Shown here in pieces: positions 22,668 to 34,100 of a stretch of 64,000 bases of DNA. The stretch is from assembly GCF_012489685.1 (NCBI RefSeq), contig NC_080043.1, positions 27,560,743 to 27,624,742 on the forward strand. The letters are read 5' to 3'. The translations under genes were made by a program, and so were the position numbers. Position 1 is the stretch's first letter, and each line of letters begins with the position of its first letter. The notes below the pieces were generated by a model. It worked only from the letters and a program-made list of their open reading frames with translations. It did not search any database and had not been told where the DNA came from. Source of the DNA: Lotus japonicus (taxonomy: Eukaryota; Streptophyta; Magnoliopsida; Fabales; Fabaceae).

Positions 22668-22672
22668 GGAAG
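22668..22672. repeat. Target site duplication GGAAG (left)
   Basis: Exact match to 23879-23883, flanking the solo LTR. Confidence 0.9.
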
Positions 22673-23878
22673 TGTAAGATCAAGTTTTGATCGAGTAGTA
22701 CAACTCTATGTTTTGATGATTACAAGTTAACATTTGAGTATGAACAATTATGGTACTCTAACGTGTTTTTCTGAGTGTGCTATTTACAGGCTCTGACCTC
22801 AATTCAATCTTACACAAATCAGAAGCACTGTGGATAAAGAGTGACCCAAGCAACGCTTTCGCAACATCTATGTTCACGATGAACAGTAGAAATGCTTCAG
22901 AAGATCTGAAGTTATACAAGCTCTGATAAGGACTCAGTCACTAGAAGTTCTGAAGATCCAGAAGTTCTGACAACCAAGAAACTCTGAAGGTTCATGTTCT
23001 GATGGTGTAGAAGACTCTGAAGATCCAGAAGCTGAATAGTGGAAACTCTGATGTCTAGAAGCAAGAAACTCTGAAGACACTGTACTTCCCTCTGAGTTCA
23101 GAATCAGAAGATACAACGGTCAGAGGATCTGTGCTGTCCCTCTGACTCTGATCAACCGGCTTCACAAGTTCCAACATGAAGCATTCCCCTGATCAGAAGT
23201 CTCCTAGGTTTAAAGGTCAAGTCACTATCCAAGTACAAAAGCATATGTACTATCCTAACGACCTACCTAACGTTCTCAGCCACAGCAGAAGCTGGAATTT
23301 CCAGAACTGCCCTCCAACGGTAGCATTTCCATGCAGCGTTCAAACCCTAATCCTTGGAGTATAAATAGAGGCTGAAGTTTGAAAGATGCGGTTGGAAGAA
23401 TTACACACGCGCAAGCTATATTCAAAAACCGTCAAGCATTCTTTCATCTGAATTTATTGTGTTTACTATTAGCTTTTCAGAAGCAAATCTCTTGTAAACA
23501 TTCTTTCTTAAACAGTTTGTTTAGTTACCTTTAGGAGATCAAGGTTGATCGGATCCTAGAGAAGACTAAGAGAGTGAATCTTAGTGTGAGCTAAGTCAGT
23601 GTAATTGTTAGTCACTTGTAGGTTTCAAGTGCAGTTGTAACACTTTACCTGATTAGTGGATTGCCTTCATTCTAAGAAGGAAGAAATCACCTTGACGGGT
23701 GGACTGGATTAGCTTGAGGGATTTATCAAGTGAACCAGGATAAAAATCCTTGTGTGCTTTTCTATCTCTTATCTTTAGCACTTAGTTCTCGAAAAGATTT
23801 GTCAAAATCTTCAAGGTGGAAGTTTTATATTGAAAACGTTATTCAAACCCCCCCTTTCTACCGTTTTTCATACCTTCA
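22673..23878 (+). mobile_element. Solo LTR of the SIRE-type family
   Basis: 1206 bp, TG...CA, colinear with the LTR at 8857-10065 with scattered substitutions and small indels. The perfect GGAAG duplication shows an original insertion later collapsed by LTR-LTR recombination. A TATAAATA box lies at 23360-23367. Confidence 0.95.
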
Positions 23879-24030
23879 GGAAGGCCTTAAACGAACAACA
23901 TGCAAAGAGCACCATAACTAGGCCACCACGACACAACCAAGGAGAGCATGTAGGGTGGATTCACGTTAGGAACCACACGGAGGACATAGGTCATTTTCCA
24001 CAAAGTGGCAATGCATGCTCTTCTAATTAG

Positions 24031-24865
24031 TCATGTGGATTTGAATTATTTTGCATATGGAAACTCCTAATTCACGTAATCTGGATTGATTGGCTGCTCT
24101 AAATACTTTAATTTCTCCAAATTCTGCAAATATACTTTCTATTTTAAATAAAATGTATTAGGATTTTTGTTGAATTCAAAATCGATTCATCTCAAACACA
24201 TCGCTGCAAAATACTACTTCTCCATTTGGGTGTTGGGTATGTGAAATCATATTTTCGTTGGTTTGAAGTTTTTTACATTACAATAAAATTACAATGTTCT
24301 TAAACTAAATTGTAGTACCACAATTATTATCATAATAGTTTGGGGCGTGTCGGATGACATTATCCTCAAGAGTTTAAAAGCAATGTTCTCGAGCTACTTC
24401 TTCTCTTTATATACATAAAAGCTGCAACATAATCAAAGTGTAAAACCAACGGCTAAAATAAATTAATTAATAAAGATATAACTTATGGAAAAGGAACATC
24501 TCCTTAATCCAATTCACAATACATTTATAGTATAGAGTCATAGACTTGAATGTTTTAAAATGAAACTTACAAAACTACTGCTTACAATGTATAAATTGGC
24601 ATTTAAAGTTTTTAATTAGATTTAATATATTGAATGGTATAGTAACCGTGTAAATATATAATATCAGTTACTTTTAAAATAAAATAATAATAACAACAAC
24701 AGTTTTAAAACTTCTGAAATATGTAAGTAATATACAACAAAAACACTCTAAAACAAAAGCAACAAAGAATTGTTTCTCCTTGATTAACAGGCTGAATATT
24801 AATCAATCAATTACAAAGAGTCTAAATTTGTCTCACAAAATGCGTAGAAAATTCAGCCTTTGAAA
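24031..24865. other. AT-rich intergenic DNA
   Basis: No ORF or repeat recognised. The part next to 24866 should include the 3' UTR of the minus-strand LEA-2 gene. Confidence 0.6.
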
Positions 24866-25426
24866 CTAAAAAAGCTTGATTTTAGATACACATTTGGAAT
24901 GAGCACGCATAGAAGTTACATTGACAGAAATGTTACATGAAGTATATGTCGTGGCCTTCAATTTGATGAATTTGAGCACAATAGCTTTCCCATGAAGTAT
25001 AGTAGTGGATGTGAAATTCGAAGGCCCATCTAAAATATGATTAAAAAATTGGGTTTCCTGGATCAATTTTTGTATCATAAAATTTGTTTTTGCTTTCACA
25101 GTGATAGTGCTTCGAGCTGGGATTAATGCTGCCCTAATGGGAACTTCGCCTACAATGGTGTTAGCATAATTGACATAACCATTTGAGTTTCTGAACTTGA
25201 AGTTTGCATAGTTTGGGTTCCCCATTGTAATCACTGTGTCTAGACTCACATTTGTGGCCATACCGGGGAAAAATTCGTAGATTGGAAGTTTTTTGAGGCC
25301 GACAAGGTTAACATCAACGACAGGATCGCGGGTTTTGAAGATGGTTAGAGCCAAGGTCACGATCACAATGGCAACGATGATCACCACCACGCACGCACCT
25401 AAGCAGATTTTGATGACTCTAGTCAT
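24866..25426 (-). CDS. LEA-2/NHL-like (NDR1/HIN1-like) single-pass membrane protein
   Basis: A single-exon gene of 186 residues. A hydrophobic segment at about residues 8-30 (CLGACVVVIIVAIVIVTLAL) is a signal anchor. The rest is a LEA-2 domain with typical MGNPNYANFKFRN, TIVGEVPIRAALIPARST and a string of NXT/NXS glycosylation sites (NVS, NFT, NIS, NVT). Such proteins sit at the plasma membrane or endomembranes and act in stress or pathogen responses. The exact role of this one is unknown. Family length is about 180-250, so this is a short but complete member. The ATG is preceded by a TATA box. Confidence 0.85.
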   Translation of the reverse strand: MTRVIKICLGACVVVIIVAIVIVTLALTIFKTRDPVVDVNLVGLKKLPIYEFFPGMATNVSLDTVITMGNPNYANFKFRNSNGYVNYANTIVGEVPIRAALIPARSTITVKAKTNFMIQKLIQETQFFNHILDGPSNFTSTTILHGKAIVLKFIKLKATTYTSCNISVNVTSMRAHSKCVSKIKLF

Positions 25427-25469
25427 GGTTTCTGATTTGCGGCAATGAGATGTAGTTGTGTATGAAATA

Positions 25470-25483
25470 GTAAAGTTATATAG
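25470..25483 (-). promoter_or_regulatory. TATA box of the LEA-2-like gene
   Basis: The minus strand reads ACTCACTATATAAC about 50 bases upstream of the ATG at 25426. A second candidate (CTATATATAAC) lies near 25503-25513. Confidence 0.5.
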
Positions 25484-25513
25484 TGAGTGTTATGCTTCAC
25501 CAGGTTATATATA

Positions 25514-26255
25514 GGTCGGGAACAATTTTTGTGCATGTGCAATTGTAACATGTCACTTCCATGTAATTGACCAAATAATTTTTCTTTATCAATATTCCTT
25601 ATAAGTTTGCTCATATATAGAAGAATATGAAGTTTTTTATATGGTTACCAAGAAATTAAATGCATTGTTTTAATGTTCGCTATTCCGAGTAATTGAGGGA
25701 ATGCAAGATGATTTGGTCAAAGAATTAATGAATATGTTTTGCTTATAATCCATGTCATTTGATATGTTTTATAACTATTTTGTACAAACCTTAAAGTTAG
25801 ATGAAATATTGTCTTGAGGGCTTAATTATATTTCTAAATAATTCCAATTATAAACATGAAAAATATCAATGTATTAAAAACTAAAATTGATATGAAGGTT
25901 TATAGGGAAATATCTTATAACCAAATCATTTATGACTAAGAACTAAATAATAAAATATGTTTTTCCATACACGATATCTACCCACATCAGCACTAACATG
26001 TCCTTGAAATATTGTCAAGTCATCAAACATTGATAATTATTTTCCATAAAAAGAAATTGATAATTATTTAAAACAAAAACATTTGTATTAGATGAAAAAT
26101 GATAGGGATCACCAAATTTGTTTAATTTAAAAAATTAGAGGACTTAATTAATCAGATTAACTAGGGGATCATACTAAAATCACTTGACAGAAAAAATCAA
26201 ATTAAGCTGACAAATTATTGAGTATTGCTTAATATTTACCTAGAACATCTTCAGT
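25514..26255. other. AT-rich intergenic DNA
   Basis: Upstream region of the LEA-2-like gene. No other feature recognised. Confidence 0.6.
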
Positions 26256-26540
26256 GTGGGTGCGATCCCAGGTCCAGGGTCCAAATGCACCATTATTCGT
26301 TGCAGGCATTTGGGGACTCTTGAGGTGTTGAAATATCATGGTTTTGGGGGGAAATGGTTGGACTATCGATGTTGTTGTTCGTTGGATTCAGCAGGAGTGT
26401 GTGTGGTCCCAGGTTCAGGGTCCAAATGCACCATTATTGGTTGCAGGCATATAGGGACTCTTGAGGTGGAGAAATATCATGGTTTTGGGGGATAATGGTT
26501 GGACTGTCGATGTTGTTGTTCATTGGATCAGTAGGAGTGT
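26256..26540 (+). repeat. 141-bp tandem duplication at the start of a LINE relic
   Basis: CCAAATGCACCATTATT occurs at 26281 and again at 26422, and the surrounding about 140 bases match with scattered differences. Both encode the same GSKCTIIxCRH-type stretch in frame. Confidence 0.8.
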
Positions 26541-26579
26541 CACGATTATGGCTTATGGCTTACGAAGTGGAGTAGTAAT

Positions 26580-26985
26580 GGTGATGGAACGGGCCCTGGT
26601 CAATGGAAAGCTCCTCCCGTATGCGTGTGCAAGTTGAATAGCGATGGGGCTTTTAGGCATAACCATCGTCGAATGAGCATAGGGGGTATTGTGTGTGACT
26701 CTTCTAGTGCCCGGGTCGTTGGGTTTATGGCTGGTCGTGATGGTGGTGATCCTCTCGTGGCAAAGATATCAACGTTGTGGATTGGTTTTACTCTCATGTG
26801 GGATTCTAATATACGTAAAGTTGTTTGTGAGGTGGATTGCTTGGAAATAGTGGAGGCTTTAGAAAGGGATAAGTACCATTTTCATGAGCTCACGTTTGAC
26901 ACTGGTGAAATCAGGAGCTTGCTTTAGCGTGCCTGGTTTATTTGGGCTGAAGAACACTTTGATCCAACTCATATCAGTGGAGAAT
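26580..26985 (+). pseudogene. RNase H-like domain of a LINE relic
   Basis: The frame reads CKLNSDGAFRHNHRRMSIGG, VCDSSSARVVGFMAGRDGGD, LWIGFTLMWDSNIRKVVCEV, the standard RNase H-like module of plant LINE ORF2. A stop at about 26925 interrupts it, and related sequence continues for about 50 bases before being cut off by LTR-like DNA. No RT is adjacent. Confidence 0.7.
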
Positions 26986-27006
26986 CTTTCAAGATCTGAT
27001 ATGAGT
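26967..27006. repeat. Short perfect inverted repeat
   Basis: ACTCATATCAG (26967-26977) is exactly inverted at 26996-27006 with an 18-base loop. Confidence 0.8.
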
Positions 27007-27262
27007 GATCAACAAGTAAAAATAGAAACAAATCTTTTTAATCACAGATTTGCTTCAACAAAAACAACCCGCAACTGGCTCCCAACACACAGTTACTTGA
27101 CCTTCAAGTAAGCACAGATCATACCATAAAGCATAACCACAAGGGACCCACTTGCATGCCAGCAGGGGCGGATGTCCTGGCCTTCATCAAGGCAGATGTC
27201 ACAACATCGGCTAGGACATCAGGTTGTTTTTAACAAAATTGATGACAACAAAGGAACAACAA
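26990..27262 (-). repeat. Truncated minus-strand copia LTR (3' LTR side)
   Basis: On the minus strand a polypurine tract (ACAAAGGGGGAGAT, about 27263-27276) is followed by TGTTGTTCC, the same start as the LTR at 28629-29587. After the start the two LTRs match only loosely. The left limit is uncertain. Confidence 0.55.
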
Positions 27263-27321
27263 TCTCCCCCTTTGTCAAATTTTGACTAAAAACAACTTCA
27301 CTGTCAAATTTTCTTGATCTC

Positions 27322-28707
27322 ATGGATAATAAGGAGGGAGGATCGATCAACAGGCCACCAATCCTGGATGGCTCCAATTATGATTACTGGAAGGTTCGAA
27401 TGATAGCCTTTCTCAAGTCTATTGATATCAAAACTTGGAAGGCTGTTGTCAAAGGCTGGAAGCATCCTGTCAAAGCTCAAGCAGAAGGAAGTACATCTAC
27501 TCCTGAAGAAAAACCTGAGGATGAATGGACAAGTGCTGAAGAAGAAGCTTCTCTGGCAAACTCAAAAGCAATGAATGTTATCTTCAATGCAGTGGACAAA
27601 AACATGTTTAGATTGATTAATACTTGCACTGTTGCCAAAGATGCTTGGGAGATTTTGAAAACAGCACATGAAGGTACAACCAGGGTGAGGATGTCTAGAC
27701 TCCAGATGCTTACTACTCGTTTTGAGAACTTGACAATGACAGAAGATGAGACTATTTCTGAATATCACATGCGTGTGCGTGATCTGTCAAATGCTTCATT
27801 TGCTCTGGGAGAACCTATGTCAGATGAAAAGCTTGTGAGGAAAATCTTGAGATCTGTAACCAGCAAGTTTGCAATGAAGGTCACTGCGATTGAAGAAGCT
27901 CAAGATATCTGCAGTTTGAAAGTGGATGAGCTGATTGGTTCTCTGCAGACTTATGAGTTAAAGTTGGGTGAAAAACCTGAAAAGAAGACCAAAAGCATTG
28001 CTTTTGTATCCAACACCACTGAAGGAGATGATGCTGATAGTGAAAGTGAGAATCTATCTGAAGCTCTGACACTTCTTGCTAGAAAATTCAACAGAGCTCT
28101 AAGGAAGATAGACAGAAGGACTAGGCCAAATGTCCAGGACATTAAGTCTGACAACTCTAAATCCTACAATTCCCAGCGAAAGGTCAAAGAAGAGGACAAA
28201 TCAGGCCTAAACAAGGGTGTTCAGTGTCATGAATGTGAGGGTTATGGTCACATTAGATCTGAGTGTGCAACCTACTTGAAGAAACAAAAGAAAGGCATGG
28301 TAGTGACATGGTCAGATGAAGATACTGAGGATGAGGAAGAGTTAACTGCCAACAAGGTTAATGCCTTCTCCGGAGCTGTCAATGACTCAGATTCCAGTGG
28401 CGATGAAATGACATTTGAGGATTTGGAAGAGACTTACAAACTCCTACATGTTAAATGGAAGGAAACTTGCAAACATCTGAAGGAGCAAGAAGATGAGATG
28501 AAACAAGTTAAGACTGAAAATGAAAACCTAAGGGAGACCATTGATAAACTGCAAGATGATTTGGATAAATGGAACTCAAAATTAAAGGATCTTGAAACTG
28601 TTAAAAAGAACCAAGCTCTGATACCAATTGAAATTCTGGTTCGCACAGGACAGATGTCGAACGCGATGTTGGGACAATCGGTTCGACAATTGCACAACAG
28701 TACATAA
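27322..28707 (+). CDS. Ty1-copia Gag ORF in inverted context
   Basis: 461 residues. It starts MDNKEGGSINRPPILDGSNY, followed by a UBN2-type capsid region (residues about 15-215), a CCHC knuckle at about 302-315 (CHECEGYGHIRSEC), an acidic stretch and a coiled coil (residues about 375-430). It is uninterrupted. The last about 30 codons run through an antisense PBS into an antisense LTR, so the natural end of the gag-pol ORF is lost. Protease and pol are absent. Both flanks belong to a minus-strand element. Confidence 0.85.
   Translation: MDNKEGGSINRPPILDGSNYDYWKVRMIAFLKSIDIKTWKAVVKGWKHPVKAQAEGSTSTPEEKPEDEWTSAEEEASLANSKAMNVIFNAVDKNMFRLINTCTVAKDAWEILKTAHEGTTRVRMSRLQMLTTRFENLTMTEDETISEYHMRVRDLSNASFALGEPMSDEKLVRKILRSVTSKFAMKVTAIEEAQDICSLKVDELIGSLQTYELKLGEKPEKKTKSIAFVSNTTEGDDADSESENLSEALTLLARKFNRALRKIDRRTRPNVQDIKSDNSKSYNSQRKVKEEDKSGLNKGVQCHECEGYGHIRSECATYLKKQKKGMVVTWSDEDTEDEEELTANKVNAFSGAVNDSDSSGDEMTFEDLEETYKLLHVKWKETCKHLKEQEDEMKQVKTENENLRETIDKLQDDLDKWNSKLKDLETVKKNQALIPIEILVRTGQMSNAMLGQSVRQLHNST
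28616..28627 (-). other. Primer binding site on the minus strand
   Basis: The minus strand reads TTGGTATCAGAGC directly after an LTR end (CCAGAATTTCA). It lies inside the 3' end of the plus-strand gag ORF. Confidence 0.85.
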
Positions 28708-29587
28708 ATTAAATCAACGAAAAAAAACACAGGGAATTGTTAACCCAGTTCGGTGCAACATCACCTACATCTGGAGGATACCAATCCAGGAGTCAATTCA
28801 CTATCAAATAATAGCTCTCAGGTCACATGAAAGTCCCTCCTATACCTAAGTACTCCCCCTTAGTATAGAGCCTCTTCAATGTCTACCACTATTACATAAG
28901 TGAATCTAGCTTAGCCCTTCTCCTCTAAGCTATGAGGAAACTTCCCCTAACTCCTAATGATCACTGCCACAGTGACCGATCCCTTACAAGAGATTGAAAG
29001 ATAGATCTCATGATCAAACAACAATTTGAAGAGATTACAACTCAACTAAACAAACCAACTCTAAGCCATATGATTATCAATGGAGGCAGTAGAGAGGTGT
29101 ACAAAATAACAGAACAAGGACTCACAAAACAAAACCCTAAAAACCCAATCCTTGGGTGCCCAAGGCACACTTTGCAACTAGGGTTAAGCCTCCTTAAATA
29201 GTCGTTCTTCTGGTCTTGATCTTCAATGGGCTTGCACGAAAATAGAGTCCACAAAACAGATCTGGAACAAATCTTTTAAACCAGTAACAAATCTTATCAA
29301 ATAAGATTTGAACAAAAGATAACAACTTTCACAATTTAAACCAAATCAAATCCTCTTCAAAAGATTTGATTCCACTATAATATATTCCAGATAGCATAGA
29401 GAAGCTTCTTCAATAACCCTAACTTGATTATCACGAAATCCATCCAAAGCTTCTAGAAAAATCAGCCAAACACACATCAGATCCGCAGGGACAAATGTCA
29501 CAGCACGATGTTACAACATCTGGTCCCACATCTTGGCACACACATACATTAGCTAAAATGCAGACAACATAAAAAAAGGAACAACAG
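28629..29587 (-). repeat. Copia 5' LTR on the minus strand
   Basis: 959 bases bounded on the minus strand by TGTTGTTCC and CCAGAATTTCA, with the PBS two bases beyond. No 5-bp target duplication can be tested because the partner LTR is truncated. Confidence 0.75.
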
Positions 29588-30660
29588 TTCCATCAAAGAA
29601 CTCAGATCTGCTGAGTTCACAAGCAAAAATTCTCACCGAAAAAGTAGATCCAACTCAACGCATGCAACGAGTTCATAAACCAAAAAAATTCTTTGAAAAT
29701 TGAAAATTAAAAAAAATAGAAATAGGAAAAGATCATCCAACATGAATTATGTGTAGCGTAGTAAGGTGAATTACGAAGTTTATTTACCTGAGAGACAATG
29801 AATCAATTGAATTTCCTCTTGAATTGTGGTTGATTGGTGCGGTGATCAGGGTTATCCATGCGATTAGAAATTTAGGAAGGTGAAGATTGGTAGGTTTTCA
29901 ATTTTTGGGGAAAAATGTTTTAAAAGTTGATGAATGCCGAAAGCAGCAATGGAAGAAAGAAAGAAAGAAAAACCGCGTTCTAATTTGATGTTAAACGTGA
30001 ATTTTGGTTTTTTACTTATTAAGCTATGGCGGCGCTTCAACCGTTGCCATACATTAACACAACTTTTAGCAGCGGATTCCAAACCGCCGCTATATACGAT
30101 ATTTAAAAAAAAACTCAAAATCCGGTGTGGCTAAAGCCACACATAGCCTACACATGGGTCCGCCCATGGTGGTGACATTGGTGGTGGTTGCATGTGATAT
30201 GGGTGAGAAAAAAGATGCAATGCTATGCAAAAGATAAAAATAAAAATAAACATAGAGTCCCTTGAGAAGCAATAAGGACATTTTTGTGTGTTGTTAAATC
30301 TTGTTGATTCTAGCTGGATACAATCTGGACAGACAATCAGGTAAACGATTCCTTTACTAAAGAGGCTTGTCCAAAGGCCAACATGGGCCTATATTTAGTG
30401 AATTTCATATCCATTGGCCACCCTGTTTTCCTTATTGGTAAGTAATTATGCACACGTTTCACTTTCCCTAAAAAAAAAATTCATCAAATAAATCTTTTTC
30501 AGAAACATATTTAACTTTTAATGAAAGAATAAAAACGGTGAAAATTCATAAAATAAATACAAATAATAACATTATCATAAGTGGAAATCAAAATATTTTT
30601 ATATTTTTGAAGAATTTATTGGAAAAAAATAAACAAAATCAAACAAGAAGCAAAAACAAA
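29588..30660. other. Intergenic region upstream of the syntaxin gene
   Basis: A stretch at about 30010-30100 has paired GCGGCG and CCGCCGC units reminiscent of CACTA subterminal repeats, but no CACTA end is seen. GTGTGGCTAAAGCCACAC at about 30124-30141 is palindromic. No ORF is supported. Confidence 0.5.
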
Positions 30661-30673
30661 AGGCCTTGTGTGT

Positions 30674-30695
30674 GAGAGAGAGAGAGAGAGAGAGT
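30674..30695. repeat. (GA)n microsatellite near the syntaxin 5' end
   Basis: About eleven GA units about 130 bases upstream of the ATG, probably in the 5' UTR or core promoter. Confidence 0.8.
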
Positions 30696-30822
30696 TCGTG
30701 GGTTGCCTTGTTTCGCTTCGCTGTCGTTTCGCCGGCATAGACAGAAGAGAAGAAATTATTAGTCTTTCAGTTTGGTATCTGATTTCGACATTCCTCGCTC
30801 TGTTTGGTTTTGATTATCCAAG

Positions 30823-31066
30823 ATGAACGATCTTCTTACTGTAAGTAACTCCCTCTTTTTATGCCAAAATTCAATTTTGATCACTGGGTTTTTACTTCTC
30901 GTTCCAAACTTTCTCTTTTTAATTTTATTTTTCTGCTTTCTTAATCTCAGATTTCATTCCCTGTTTATGTTATTACTTGGGATAGTGTTTTGTTTTTCTT
31001 TATATCAAAGAAAGGCTCCACTTTTGCCCTTCAATTCTATGATGCAAATCTGGAATCATCAAAGAA

Positions 31067-31102
<36 letters not shown>

Positions 31103-34100
31103 CAAGCCTTAAAATTCAGTTCAAAGATATTGGTAGTTGAAGTTTTCCTAAGGGTGTTTAACTCAAGAATCAAGATCATAGTTAATCTCCATTTGGGTTT
31201 TGAGAGGTCTTGTTCTCTGCTATTCTTAGTCATGTTTCCTAGTCTAACTTTATTTCTGATTTGTGTCCTCTGAAGAAGGAGACCAGAATGTTTGGCATTT
31301 TGAATTGTTCTGATAGTGATGTCAGTGACATTGATTAGGTTAGGTATCTCATTCTTGTCCTGTTGGCGTCAGTGTTAACCGGCGTTAGCACTTACTTTTG
31401 AGCCAAAAAAGTGAAATAGCGGATATTGCGGTGCTATAGCACTATAGCGTAGCGCTCTGGGAGCTCACTGTTTCCGCTATTTTCCGCTTGAGGGCTTGAC
31501 ATAGCAGATTTTAGGCTCTCCGTGATCCGCAATTAATAACACTGAGTCTAAGGATAGTTTTTTTTCTTTTTTTTCTTGCAGGATTCATTTGTTGGTGATG
31601 CTACTTATGGCCAGCCTTCAAGACAAAATGATATTGAAATGGGAAGGCAGGATTCAAGAAGCAACTCTGATATGGGAATGGAAACTTTTAATAAGCAGGT
31701 AAACAATGCGTATACTATTTACTATTTTGTTGGTTCAAATGTTACTTTGGCCTTAGGTATTTTGTAGTTTGTGATGTTTGGATATTTGTTAGACTATATT
31801 TTACACAAGGATGAAAGCTAATTTTAGTATAAGGAGATAATGAAACTGTTAAGTCCTTCATGTTTCATGCTTTTTATTCAATATTTCAGTTGAGTATCCT
31901 ACATGGGAAATCCTATTTGGCACGATTGTTTTATTAACGACACTGCACAACTTATTATGTGCCGTTGATTTCCACATGTTTAATTCTCTTCTCAATCAGA
32001 AAGCCTCCTTGCTTTCGGCCCACATCATGATTTGTTCTGGTCGTGCACTGAAATTGTCGTGTTATACAGCAGACCTCATCCTACATTTACTGATATTCTT
32101 TATGTTGTTATTAGACCCAAGAGATTGATAAACAAATTGAAAAGCTGTCCGGGCTACTTCAAAAGCTAAAGGTATCTATTATCTTCATTATTCATCACTT
32201 TTTAGCAGCAAGATCTCATCTATAACTGTTAGTTACTGAGTCAGAGTGTACTTTTGGCAGGAAGCTAATGAGGAATCAAAATCTGTTACAAAAGCATCTG
32301 CCATGAAAAGTATGTTACACTGCAATGTTTGTTATTTTTTAGTTGAAAGCATTGTTCTGAATTGGGTCATAACTTATAAGATTTTGCTTCTAACGGCACC
32401 AGTATGTATTAACATTGGTGTAGTGGGAAGTCATAACCAGACATTATCTTCCTGGAAACACTTGCAAGTGAATATTTATTTGTTTCATATCTTGATTTTT
32501 TATATATATTGCCTTTGCGGTTCTGACATTATAAATGAGTGAAATTTAATGATCTATATAAGACTAATACACATGTAACATCATTTTCAGGTATCAAGAA
32601 GAGGATGGAGAAAGATATTGATGAAGTTGGAAAGATTGCACATGGTGTCAAAGCAAAAATAGAAGCTTTAAACAGAGATGTAATTAGATACTGGCTGAAT
32701 ATTGTTTTAGAAGATGTCAGTTATGAGAAATATTTAATCAGGGCTTTTTTTTTTTTTGCAGAATCTAGCCAATAGACAAAAGCCTGGCTGTGAGAAGGGA
32801 ACGGGCGTTGACAGGGCAAGGATGAATATGGCAAAGTAAGTTGGTAGTGCATATCTATATTCTATACTATTATACCTGAAAAACAACCTGGAAAGCTGAA
32901 ATCTCTACTTTTCCATGAAACCGCAGTGCCTTGACTAAAAAGTTCAAGGATCTCATGATTGAGTTTCAGGTACGCTAGTTTCTAAAACCTAACAACCAAA
33001 GCTGTATTTCCAAGTTTAGTTCTATCTTCTCATCAATGCATTATGTTTTAGACTCTTAGGCAAAGAATACAAGATGAATATCGTGAAGTTGTCGAGAGAA
33101 GAGTTATTACAGGTTTGAATTTGAACACTTCAGCCAGCCCCTTCATAGAATAATTGTTTTGCTCTATAGTGGTACTAGATTATTTTTTATAAATATTCTG
33201 TAGCTTATTTATTAAAAAGTATAAGCTCATAATCTTCTCATGTTTTTGCCTTTGTGATTGTTTGATTCGATTGTACAGTCACGGGAAGTAGGCCAGACGA
33301 TGAGGTGAGCTTGATTCATGAATTTTTTACTTGAGATGAGATATCGACTACGTATAAATTTTGTTATAATTGGCTGTTTAATGTCCGTTTTAGACAATTG
33401 ATAACCTGATAGAGACTGGAAACAGTGAACAAATCTTTCAGCAGGCAATTCTCGAAGCAGGTCGAGGACAGGTACTTGGTTTATTTGACCTTTTTTTCTT
33501 CAATCTGGAAAATTACAAAATTTGCCCATAATTGTTTTATTTTGGCAACAAATCTGCAATTACGAATGTGGATATGAACTTATGATCTGTCATTTACTTG
33601 TGTGGAAAAATTGTCGCAGATTGTGAACACGGTAGAGGAAATTCAGGAGAGACATGATGCTGTGAAAGAAATTGAGAAGAAACTTCTTGATTTGCATCAG
33701 GTTTACTAGCATTAAGATTAAGATCTTTAATAGTTAATTTAGTTTATAATCATACTGATAATGTGTACATGTCTGATCCTATTTCATTACTTCTCAGATT
33801 TATCTTGACATGGCTGTCTTAGTTGATGCTCAAGGAGAGATTTTAGATAACATTGAAAGTCAGGTTAGTTCATGTTCACACACTCTTGACTTACTATTGT
33901 ATGTCTGTATAGAATGCATCGCGTGTTTAGCTCAATTTGTGTTAATGGGAGGCTTGTTCAGGTTAACAATGCAGTCGATCATGTCCAGAGAGGGACATCG
34001 GCACTTCAAAATGCTAAGAAACTCCAGAAGAACTCTCGGAAATGGATGTGTATTGCCATCATTATACTGTTGATAATAGTAGCTATCATAGTTGTTGGTG

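Larger units (their letters stand above)
22107..24030 (-). pseudogene. LINE ORF2 3' part (zf-RVT and RNase H), split by a solo LTR
   Basis: On the minus strand, 24020-23885 reads as an RVT zinc-binding region with CPPCG, then ESTLHALLGC, interrupted by two stops. After the solo LTR the linker resumes (LLGNLRAGRRDGAAWP), and the RNase H-like domain at 22394-22107 shows KCNVDGSVW, RVIRDCDGNWV, ELWDIRTTIDL and VESDSTEAIEAI. This order is that of plant L1-type ORF2. It is a dead LINE relic. Confidence 0.75.

Noticed and set aside
30010..30100. GCGGCG/CCGCCGC units resembling CACTA subterminal repeats
   Set aside because: No CACTA terminus or 3-bp duplication seen.
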